In this document: positions 1 to 5,237 of the stretch, piece after piece | How the letters are laid out: each line of letters opens with the position of its first letter | How positions within the stretch are numbered: position 1 is the first letter of the stretch | Source of the DNA: Anaerolineales bacterium UBA6131 | Lineage (GTDB): Bacteria; Chloroflexota; Anaerolineae; UBA2200 | Assembly (NCBI GenBank): GCA_002435875.1 | Contig: DIVN01000142.1 | Span: 7,614 to 16,596, forward strand | Length of the DNA: 8,983 nt | Direction: 5' to 3' | Translations under genes and position numbers: made by a program | The notes under the pieces: generated by a model | The model's database searches: none | Seen by the model: the letters and a program-made list of their open reading frames with translations, nothing else | Told to the model about the DNA's origin: nothing

Positions 1-1
1 G

Positions 2-349
2 GGCACGCGGGTCTGGCTGGACGTGCAGTTGCACGAAGCACGAATCACCAGCGATGGCATCGCTGGCTATGACACGGCATTGCCGACGCACCTGGCTGTG
101 GCAAGGGCCATCGCCGAAGGGATGGCGGAGATGGGCCTGGGCATTCAGGCAGCGGCAGACGCCTTCGGCCTCGATTTCATTCCGCTGACTCAGGAGCAGT
201 ACGACCTGGTTTTCCCGGAGCACGTCTGGAACGGCCCGGCGGGCCAAGCGTTGGCCGCCGCGGTTGGCTCCGAGGAATTCGCCAAATCAGCAGCTGTGCT
301 GCGCGGATACGACCTGTCGCAGGCCGGTCGGCAAGTGTGGGTGGAGTAG
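2..349 (+). CDS. PBP-like substrate-binding domain protein, C-terminal part (5' end outside window)
   Basis: The reading frame is open from the left edge to a TAG at 347-349, giving about 115 residues of a longer protein. The first visible residues (GTRVWLD) continue upstream, so the GTG at 23 is internal and not the start. The segment matches the end of the periplasmic-binding-protein-like domain family (PF12727 type): GTRVWLD near the edge, then THLAVARAIAEG, then GLGIQAAADAFGLDFIPL, then a YDLVFP segment. This domain occurs alone, fused to HTH (ModE-like) regulators, or fused behind MoeA, and it is thought to sense or bind a molybdate- or molybdopterin-related ligand. Which architecture applies here cannot be told without the missing N-terminus. 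The gene points toward the ECF operon and ends 144 bp from its last gene. The Mo-cofactor surroundings support a molybdenum-related role, but the ligand is inferred. Confidence 0.8.
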   Translation, partial: GTRVWLDVQLHEARITSDGIAGYDTALPTHLAVARAIAEGMAEMGLGIQAAADAFGLDFIPLTQEQYDLVFPEHVWNGPAGQALAAAVGSEEFAKSAAVLRGYDLSQAGRQVWVE

Positions 350-493
350 GAGGCAGCAGGTTGACGGCCCCGCTCGCCGCCTCTGGCGAAAAGACCGGCC
401 TGGTCGAAGGGCGGAGCACTGTTCGGGGCGCCCAGACCGCGCCGCCAGGCGCCGTAGCGCGGATCGCCTCAACCCACTGCCTCTGCCAGGGTG

Positions 494-1039
494 TTAGCGC
501 CTCTCTGCGAGATAGGCGAAGAAGCCAGCGCGACGGAGGGCTTTGAGCGTCAATCCGCCCAGCAGGCCTCCCAAGGCCCCGAAGATGATGTAGTTGAGCA
601 ACGAGCGGGCCAGGCCAAAGGCGACAAAGCCCGCTGGCGCCCCACTGATACTGGCCAGACCCCATTTGACCAGGAACTTGCCGACGTGGCCCAACATACC
701 CGCCACAGTGGTCACGGCCAGGTTTTCGCGGTCGAGCAGGAAGAGCAGAGCGAGATCCGTGGCCACACCCACGACGGTATATGACAGGAAGGTATCCAGC
801 GCACCAAAATCGCCCAGCCCCAGAAAGGCCGCCATAAGCCCCGAGATGAGCCCGATCAGACTTACCGCGCCAGGCTTGGGCACGATCCCCGCGGCAACGA
901 TGAGGATGGCCATCCAGAACAAGCCCGAATGGCCGGAAAGCTGTACTGGTAGGCGCAAGGCGATCTTGGCCACAACGACCAGAGCAGCGAACTGCGCCAG
1001 CAGGATAAGCTGGAAGGTCGAGAAGTAGCGTTTCTTCAT
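494..1039 (-). CDS. ECF transporter S component (substrate-specificity membrane protein), substrate unknown
   Basis: This 181-aa, very hydrophobic protein has about six predicted membrane segments (roughly residues 10-30, 38-56, 58-74, 80-103, 107-128 and 138-165) and a basic C-terminal tail. That is the size and topology of ECF S components, the subunits that bind the vitamin or metal substrate. The first helix contains the small-residue pattern (AQFAALVVVA) that S components use to dock on EcfT. A GHSGLFWM stretch at 36-43 and the VPKPGA motif at 53-58 look like conserved loop positions and recall the YkoE/ThiW-like S families, but I cannot assign it to a known substrate group. The ATG overlaps the stop of the upstream SUOX-like gene (ATGA), so translation is coupled. 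It is the last gene of the operon that also carries the ECF energy-coupling fusion, so the two almost certainly form one transporter. A Mo/W- or pterin-related substrate is inferred from context only. Confidence 0.82.
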   Translation of the reverse strand: MKKRYFSTFQLILLAQFAALVVVAKIALRLPVQLSGHSGLFWMAILIVAAGIVPKPGAVSLIGLISGLMAAFLGLGDFGALDTFLSYTVVGVATDLALLFLLDRENLAVTTVAGMLGHVGKFLVKWGLASISGAPAGFVAFGLARSLLNYIIFGALGGLLGGLTLKALRRAGFFAYLAERR

Positions 1040-1539
1040 GGGCTTGTCACCTCAATGCGATCGACATCCTGGATCCACTCATCGCGTATGTCCAGTCTCT
1101 CCAGTAAGGATACGAGTTTCAGCGTACCCCGACCTGCGAGGTCAAACATGACCCGATTGGCGCTGTCGTCCACCTCAGCCCAGGTGAGCTCAGCCGACTT
1201 GTTGCGGCTGCTGCTGGACACGATCACCAGGGAAGTCTGCTTCAGGCGATTGGCGGGAATATAGAGGAGAATGATATCTCTGAGCGACCAGCCCTCTTGG
1301 GTCTTGCCCTCCTCAGCATCGATGAAACTGATCTGCGTGAGCTTGCTCAGGTCATCTGGGCTGAAGCCGCCCACCAGGCGACCGTCCAGGTACAGCGGCA
1401 CGTTTCCTGGGGCCAGGCTGACCTCGGCGAGCGGGCTGGTGCTGCCAAGCCTGTGGCGCAGGACTTCAGTGGCGAGCACGGCCAGGGCAATGACCGCGAG
1501 GACCAGCAGCGCGAACAGAATCCTGGTTCGTTGACTCAT
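1036..1539 (-). CDS. Membrane-anchored extracytoplasmic protein with divergent SUOX-like (molybdopterin-oxidoreductase-like) domain
   Basis: The protein is 167 aa. Residues 7-24 form one strongly hydrophobic segment after a basic start (MSQRTR), read as a signal anchor that places the rest outside the membrane. There is no lipobox cysteine. The soluble part follows the strand order of the oxidoreductase molybdopterin-binding (SUOX-type) fold: a FSPDDLSKLTQISF stretch like the usual 'sleDLkalp' segment, WSLRDIILLY where active members have 'GVPLRDLL', and a C-terminal EWIQDVDRIEV resembling the 'WVKWVTRIEV' end. The domain is short and has no cysteine, so it should not be a redox enzyme; ligand binding is more plausible. 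The ATG at 1537-1539 is preceded by AGGAG about 11 nt upstream. The gene lies 30 bp after the ECF fusion and overlaps the S-component start. The fold assignment is by eye and uncertain; the anchored topology is more secure. Confidence 0.62.
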   Translation of the reverse strand: MSQRTRILFALLVLAVIALAVLATEVLRHRLGSTSPLAEVSLAPGNVPLYLDGRLVGGFSPDDLSKLTQISFIDAEEGKTQEGWSLRDIILLYIPANRLKQTSLVIVSSSSRNKSAELTWAEVDDSANRVMFDLAGRGTLKLVSLLERLDIRDEWIQDVDRIEVTSP

Positions 1540-1569
1540 GTGTGGCTGTTCTCCTTGATCTTCTACAAG

Positions 1570-3795
1570 TCAGGCTCGACTGCGCGTCCACAGAGCAGCC
1601 AGAACGAGCAGCAAGGCGATCCCCAGCAGCACCCAATCCAGGCGGCTCATCCGCAGGCGGCGGTAGGCAACGCGCCTGGGCGACTCAAAGCCGCGCGCAT
1701 GGGCTGCCTCAGTGACACTCCAGGCGCGCTTGACGGTCAGCACGACAGCAGGGACGGTCAGGGACATCAGGTGGCGCACCTCCCTGGCCAACTGCCGCAA
1801 GCTGCGGCTGGGCACCCACGCGCCGCGTGCCCGCTGGGCTTCGGCGATGGATCGCCAACCGTCGTCGAGCATCCCCACGCTCTGAAAGGCGAGGCTGACA
1901 CTGAAGGCAAAGCGATACGGGATGCCCAACGACTCCAAAGCCAACTGCAGCTCGGTGGGTGTCGTGGTGGCGAAAAAGACAGTGAAGGCCCCTGCGAGCA
2001 GCGCCAACCTGAGGGTGACGATGACGGCCAGCTCGGGCCCGACGACGAGCCAGTCGACGATGAACAACACGACCAGAATCCAGCGTAGGCGCCAGACCTG
2101 TCGACGTGCCTCTGGCAAGAGTCTGGCCCAGGCCAGCAAGCCCACATACAGACCGACGAACGCTGTGAGCGGCAGCAGGGGCAGCATTACCGCCAGAGAC
2201 GCGCCAAGACTGAGCACGAGCTTGGTCCGTGGGTCGACCTGGCGCAACGGTGAATCGTTCCGGAGCCGTAGCGCTCCCACACGGCCGACAATACCGATGC
2301 GCAGGCCCGCAGGGCTCTCCTTCTCGGTCGTTCCAGCTTCAAGTGCCACAGATGTCTTCTCTGCCGCTATCGGAACTAGGACTGCCGGGCTGGATGACTT
2401 GCCCAGAGGCAGCCAGGCTGGCAGGAGCAGTCCAGCATCGGCCCAGGCCGATGTGGCTGCGAACACGCTGGTCGGTGCTCCATCTGCCAGAAATCCGTTG
2501 GCGCCCAGCAGCAGAAGGCGGTCCGCCTGTGCGGCGAGGGTCAAGTCGTGGGTAGTGATCAGCACCAGGTGGCCGCAATCGGCAAGGCAGCGCAAGAAAG
2601 CAACCAGCAGGTCCTTGTGCGCGGTGTCCTGGCCGATGGCAGGCTCATCCAACAAGAGGCCGTGGCGGGGCTTTCTCATGAGCACGGTCGCCAGAGCCAC
2701 GCGCTTCTTCTCCCCTTCGCTGAGCAGGAGAGGTGGCACTTGCTCGTAGGACTCTAGGCTGAGCAGGGCCAGAAGCTGCCGGTACCAGCTCAAGTCAGGA
2801 GCGGGCAGGCGGTAGAGAATCTCCTCGCGCACCGTAGGGTTGAACAACTGGAGGTCAGCGTTCTGGAAAACCATGCCAAATTGGGGCATTGCGCCATCGA
2901 CCAAGACCGCACCCTCGAACGGTTGCAGACCAGCCAGAGCGCGCATGAGGGTGGTTTTGCCGATGCCGTTCCTGCCAACTATGGCCACGATCTGTCCGCT
3001 CGGCGCGTCCAGTGAGAGGTCGCGCAGAACCTGGTGCCCATCCAAGTGCACGTTCAGGCCAGTGACGTGGAGCGTGCAGGCGGACGAGTGCCAACAAAGC
3101 TCGCCAGGGTCAGGCGGCAGACCGCCAACTGGCGCCCGTGCCGGCAGCCGGAGCGTGCGCAAGCCAACGAGCTGCTGCAGCGGATCGGCGCGGTGCTCAC
3201 AAATGACCGCCGTGGTCCCCTGCACCACCAGCCTACCCACCTGCTCGACCAGCGACTGGGCAGCGGTGGTGTCCAGCATGGAGAGCGGCTCATCGAGCAC
3301 GAGCACTTCAGGTTGGCGGGCCATGATGGCGGCCAGGGCCAGCTTCTGCTGTTCGCCGCCGGAGAGGCACTGCGGCGCACGATTGCGCAGCCCGGTGAGG
3401 TCGAACTGCTGCAGCACGAGCTCCAGGCGCTGCTTCATCTCCTGCGCGGACAGCCCCAGGTTCTCCAGCCCGAACAGGATCTCCTCTTCGACAGAAGGAC
3501 AAAGCATTTGCTCAGCAGGGTTCTGGAAAACAAGGCCGACGTGCTCACACAGCGTCCACAGTGGGGTGCCGCGGGTATCAAGACCGCCTACCTCCGCCGT
3601 CCCGGTGAGCTCACCAGCATACAGGTGCGGGATCAGTCCGGTGAGGCAACGGGCAAGGGTGCTCTTACCGCAGCCAGACGGGCCAGCGATGTGCCAGGCC
3701 TCGCCTGGGTGCACCTGCATGCTGACAGCACGCAGGGCATCGTTGTGGTCGGCGTAGCGGAAACCGACCGCCTCGGCTTGCAGCGATGCGGGCAT
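1570..3795 (-). CDS. Fused ECF transporter energy-coupling protein (EcfA-EcfA-EcfT in one chain)
   Basis: This 741-aa protein combines two ABC ATPases and the EcfT coupling subunit, normally three separate proteins. Numbered from the ATG at 3795, ATPase 1 has Walker A GPSGCGKST (38-46), Q-loop Gln91, signature LSGGEQ (144-149), Walker B VLVLDEP (164-170) and switch His201. ATPase 2 has GRNGIGKTT (274-282), Gln311, signature LSEGE (358-362), LLLDEP (380-385) and His416. Both sites therefore look catalytically complete. A linker of about 85 residues leads to an EcfT domain (about 515-741) with several membrane helices and the two coupling Ala-Arg-Gly motifs (656-658 and 700-702) that contact the ATPases. 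I chose the ATG at 3795 over an in-frame GTG at 3816 because GAGGAG lies 6 nt before it. It follows the TiaS-like gene by 27 bp and is in one operon with the S component. It should power uptake; the substrate is set by the S protein. Confidence 0.93.
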   Translation of the reverse strand: MPASLQAEAVGFRYADHNDALRAVSMQVHPGEAWHIAGPSGCGKSTLARCLTGLIPHLYAGELTGTAEVGGLDTRGTPLWTLCEHVGLVFQNPAEQMLCPSVEEEILFGLENLGLSAQEMKQRLELVLQQFDLTGLRNRAPQCLSGGEQQKLALAAIMARQPEVLVLDEPLSMLDTTAAQSLVEQVGRLVVQGTTAVICEHRADPLQQLVGLRTLRLPARAPVGGLPPDPGELCWHSSACTLHVTGLNVHLDGHQVLRDLSLDAPSGQIVAIVGRNGIGKTTLMRALAGLQPFEGAVLVDGAMPQFGMVFQNADLQLFNPTVREEILYRLPAPDLSWYRQLLALLSLESYEQVPPLLLSEGEKKRVALATVLMRKPRHGLLLDEPAIGQDTAHKDLLVAFLRCLADCGHLVLITTHDLTLAAQADRLLLLGANGFLADGAPTSVFAATSAWADAGLLLPAWLPLGKSSSPAVLVPIAAEKTSVALEAGTTEKESPAGLRIGIVGRVGALRLRNDSPLRQVDPRTKLVLSLGASLAVMLPLLPLTAFVGLYVGLLAWARLLPEARRQVWRLRWILVVLFIVDWLVVGPELAVIVTLRLALLAGAFTVFFATTTPTELQLALESLGIPYRFAFSVSLAFQSVGMLDDGWRSIAEAQRARGAWVPSRSLRQLAREVRHLMSLTVPAVVLTVKRAWSVTEAAHARGFESPRRVAYRRLRMSRLDWVLLGIALLLVLAALWTRSRA

Positions 3796-3801
3796 CAGGC
3801 G

Positions 3802-3807
3802 CTCCTC
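3802..3807 (-). promoter_or_regulatory. Ribosome binding site deciding the start of the ECF fusion gene
   Basis: On the minus strand this reads GAGGAG, followed by six bases and then the ATG at 3795-3793. The alternative in-frame GTG (3816-3814) lies upstream of this site, so the Shine-Dalgarno sequence would sit inside that longer reading frame. The spacing strongly favours the ATG. Confidence 0.75.
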
Positions 3808-3822
3808 AGGGCACACAACTCG

Positions 3823-4509
3823 CTAGTCCAGCTTGACGGGAGCCCAATGTCCATCCTGAGCCTCGACGAACAGGATCGGACGGCCATCGCGCCGGGCAGG
3901 ACGAAGCTTGTCGCTGACAATCAGCCCCTCGCGCACGGGCGAGCCATCGAGAGTACGCACATCTTCCACCCCCGCCTGCAGCACGGCGGACACTGGCAAA
4001 AGCCCGCTGATTTCGCGGCTGGCACCAACCAACACATACCGTCCGTCTTCGCCGCCTGCGGACAAGCCAACCGCGGCCAGGGCGCCAATTACGCCACCCT
4101 CGGTGCCGCCGAGTCCGCGCAGCACCAAGCCGTGCACCCGTGCTAAGTCGCGCGCCTCTTCCTGGGTCACCAGCTCGCGTTTGGCACGCAGCCCGAACTC
4201 GAGCACGGCAAAAGGCACCGCCGCAGCGACACACAGGCCAGGGTCGCTGCCCACCTGATAGTCAGCGCGCATGCACGCTTCCACCTGATCAGCCAGGGTC
4301 TGGAGATCAATCTGCTCATTGCCGTGCAGGAGGATGGTGGCACTGCTGTTATTCTTGGTGAACGGCACGCGCGGATCCTTGAGCAGCTGGTGGCGAACCA
4401 CTCCCAACAGCCCAAAGCCTGGCGCGAGATGTGTGCCAATTTCGCGCGCCAGCCGCCCTGTGCCGCGCGATTGCAGATTGTCCGTATCATCCAGGCCGAT
4501 GTACAGCAT
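3823..4509 (-). CDS. TiaS-like protein (TCKD/ferredoxin-like part only), function unknown
   Basis: The 228-aa protein resembles the N-terminal half of archaeal TiaS, the tRNA-Ile2 agmatidine synthetase. Visible landmarks are YIGLDDTDN at 3-11 (TiaS: IGIDDTDS), SRGTGRLAR at 14-22, the RHQLLKDPRVPFTKNNS stretch at 39-55 (TiaS: RLNPNVPWKTRGN), GGTEGGVIGALAAVG at 134-148 (TiaS: GRGLIGALAAIG), and a following YVLVGASRE strand. In TiaS these belong to the ATP-using Thr18-Cyt kinase domain and the ferredoxin-like domain. The OB-fold and zinc-ribbon domains that hold the tRNA are absent, as TiaS is about 420 aa. Bacteria use lysidine (TilS) for this tRNA, so another role is likely, perhaps phosphorylation of a small molecule. 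I chose the ATG at 4509 because it begins the conserved MLYIGLDDTDN and has GGAAGGGG 11 nt upstream; an in-frame start at 4563 would overlap the promoter region. It is the first gene of the ECF operon. Confidence 0.78.
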   Translation of the reverse strand: MLYIGLDDTDNLQSRGTGRLAREIGTHLAPGFGLLGVVRHQLLKDPRVPFTKNNSSATILLHGNEQIDLQTLADQVEACMRADYQVGSDPGLCVAAAVPFAVLEFGLRAKRELVTQEEARDLARVHGLVLRGLGGTEGGVIGALAAVGLSAGGEDGRYVLVGASREISGLLPVSAVLQAGVEDVRTLDGSPVREGLIVSDKLRPARRDGRPILFVEAQDGHWAPVKLD

Positions 4510-4512
4510 GAT

Positions 4513-4541
4513 TTGACAAACCCCTTCCCATCCTGTATTAT
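4513..4541 (+). promoter_or_regulatory. Sigma70-type promoter for the 83-aa/DUF134 gene pair
   Basis: A perfect -35 TTGACA (4513-4518) is followed by a 17-bp spacer and a -10 TATTAT (4536-4541, five of six consensus bases). Initiation would fall near 4548, about 70 bases before the ATG at 4617. It is the best promoter match I found in the window. It lies in the 5' untranslated region of the divergent TiaS-like gene. Confidence 0.78.
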
Positions 4542-4565
4542 GGTTTTGGGCATTTGCCCACAATA
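4537..4565 (-). promoter_or_regulatory. Possible divergent promoter for the TiaS-like/ECF operon
   Basis: On the minus strand a CATAAT box (4542-4537) could be the -10 for the leftward operon, overlapping the rightward -10 back to back. The -35 is poor: TTGTGG at a 15-bp spacing or TATTGT at 17 bp. A weak or activator-dependent promoter is plausible. The ECF operon needs a promoter in this spacer, but its exact position is uncertain. Confidence 0.35.
4547..4560. promoter_or_regulatory. Perfect palindrome, candidate operator in the divergent promoter region
   Basis: TGGGCA-TT-TGCCCA is an inverted repeat with 6-bp arms and a 2-bp centre. The flanks pair again after one mismatch (TT on the left, AA on the right). 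It covers the predicted start point of the rightward promoter and lies just upstream of the possible leftward -10, where one bound dimer could affect both directions. The DUF134 HTH protein encoded downstream is the obvious candidate ligand, but this is inference. Confidence 0.5.
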
Positions 4566-4572
4566 TCCAAGT

Positions 4573-4602
4573 GGCTACCCCAGCCCCCTGAGGCTGGTTG
4601 CC
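4573..4602 (+). promoter_or_regulatory. Leader hairpin next to the ribosome binding site of the 83-aa gene
   Basis: CCAGCC (4580-4585) pairs with GGCTGG (4592-4597) around the loop CCCTGA. An outer GGC (4573-4575) can pair with GCC (4600-4602) across a small internal loop. The GGGAGG ribosome binding site (4604-4609) starts two bases later, so the structure could affect translation. The leader of about 70 nt looks too short for a full Moco riboswitch, and I do not call one. Confidence 0.35.
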
Positions 4603-4616
4603 AGGGAGGTATTACG

Positions 4617-4868
4617 ATGACCAAAGTATTCGTGCGCACCCGACGCCACGTGGGCGAAGGGGCAGGCAGGCCCCGCTTCTCCGTTGTCGCCGTATCCGGC
4701 GAAGACCTCCATTTCAAAAAAGCCTTCGTGCGTCGCCTCGAGCTTGAGCAGATCGCGGCGGAAACAGGCGCCGAGATCATCTACCTGCCGCGTGGCGAGC
4801 ACAGCGAGACCGAGGAGCCGACCGCGGGCGCAGGCCGCCGTCGCCGACACACCAGGGATGAGGACTAG
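4617..4868 (+). CDS. Small basic protein of unknown function
   Basis: I do not recognise the family of this 83-aa protein. Residues 1-59 look like a small folded domain: an opening strand (MTKVFVRTRR), a glycine-rich turn, a second strand (RFSVVAVSG), a basic amphipathic helix (FKKAFVRRLELEQIAAETG) and a last strand (AEIIYLPRG). Residues 60-83 are low-complexity, with acidic and then arginine-rich blocks and a charged end. There is no cysteine, and histidines are few. The ATG at 4617 has GGGAGG seven bases upstream, which is better than the in-frame start at 4554 inside the operator region. It is three bases from the DUF134 gene, so the two should be co-translated. The strong promoter, the leader and the tight coupling argue that it is a real gene. 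Possible roles include a small chaperone or a partner of the DUF134 protein; neither is shown. Confidence 0.75.
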   Translation: MTKVFVRTRRHVGEGAGRPRFSVVAVSGEDLHFKKAFVRRLELEQIAAETGAEIIYLPRGEHSETEEPTAGAGRRRRHTRDED

Positions 4869-4871
4869 ACC

Positions 4872-5225
4872 GTGCCCCGGCCTCGCAAGAGGCGCCGCAT
4901 CAGCCAGGCGCCCCGTGCGGCTATCTATAAGCCAGCGGGTGTTGCCCTGGGCAAGCTCGGACTGGTTCTTCTACTATGCGAAGAGCTTGAGGCCCTGCGC
5001 CTTGCCGACGTCGACGGGCTGACCCAGGCCCAGGCTGCCGAGCAGATGGGTGTCTCGCGCTCCACATTTCAGCGCCTGCTGGATCGCGCACACCGACAGG
5101 TCGCCCTCGCCCTGTCTCAGGGCCAAGCCCTGGAGATTCGCGGCGGCACCTTCGAGGTGAGCGGACCGCACCAGGCACGTTTCAAGCTACCGGGCTCACC
5201 CACCACGCTCACAGAACATGGCTAA
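4872..5225 (+). CDS. DUF134/UPF0251 family HTH protein, probable transcription regulator
   Basis: The protein is 117 aa, close to the usual family length. It starts with the family's MPRPRK-RR signature, continues with an acidic EELEALRLADVDGLTQAQAAEQMG segment, and has a sigma-factor-like helix-turn-helix (TQAQAAEQMGVSRSTFQRLLDRAHRQVA, about residues 51-78). The family's 'G.PL.I.GG' end is visible as GQALEIRGG. UPF0251 proteins are often encoded beside dinitrogenase iron-molybdenum cofactor (NifX/NifB-type) proteins, but their ligand is not established to my knowledge. The cysteines that usually follow the N-terminal signature (RRVCCLP-like) are replaced here by ISQAP. The GTG start at 4872 has GAGG eight bases before it, and the N-terminal signature supports that start. 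It sits three bases after the 83-aa gene and probably controls the divergent spacer with the palindrome. Confidence 0.88.
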   Translation: MPRPRKRRRISQAPRAAIYKPAGVALGKLGLVLLLCEELEALRLADVDGLTQAQAAEQMGVSRSTFQRLLDRAHRQVALALSQGQALEIRGGTFEVSGPHQARFKLPGSPTTLTEHG

Positions 5226-5237
5226 GCAACCGCGCCC

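Noticed and set aside
350..493. Small dyads (TCGCC/GGCGA at 374-389, GACC/GGTC at 393-405, two GGCGCC copies at 427-453) as a bidirectional terminator
   Set aside because: The stems are short and none is followed by a T-tract in either direction; in GC-rich DNA such dyads are expected by chance. I see no other feature in this convergent spacer.
1297..2088. 263-codon + strand open frame rich in Gln, Gly and His
   Set aside because: It is the mirror of membrane-helix codons in the EcfT domain and of the SUOX-like gene; composition is typical of a shadow frame.
3034..4146. 370-codon + strand open frame opposite the ECF fusion and TiaS-like gene
   Set aside because: The minus-strand frame carries all ATPase motifs; the + translation has no recognisable domain and no ribosome binding site.
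4510..4563. Longer 5' end for the TiaS-like gene, starting at 4563
   Set aside because: The extra 18 residues do not match the family, would run through the palindrome and promoter, and the ATG at 4509 starts exactly at the conserved strand.
4548..4616. Moco riboswitch in the leader of the 83-aa gene
   Set aside because: The predicted leader is about 70 nt with one main hairpin, shorter and simpler than the Moco RNA motif as I know it, and the downstream genes are not the usual targets.
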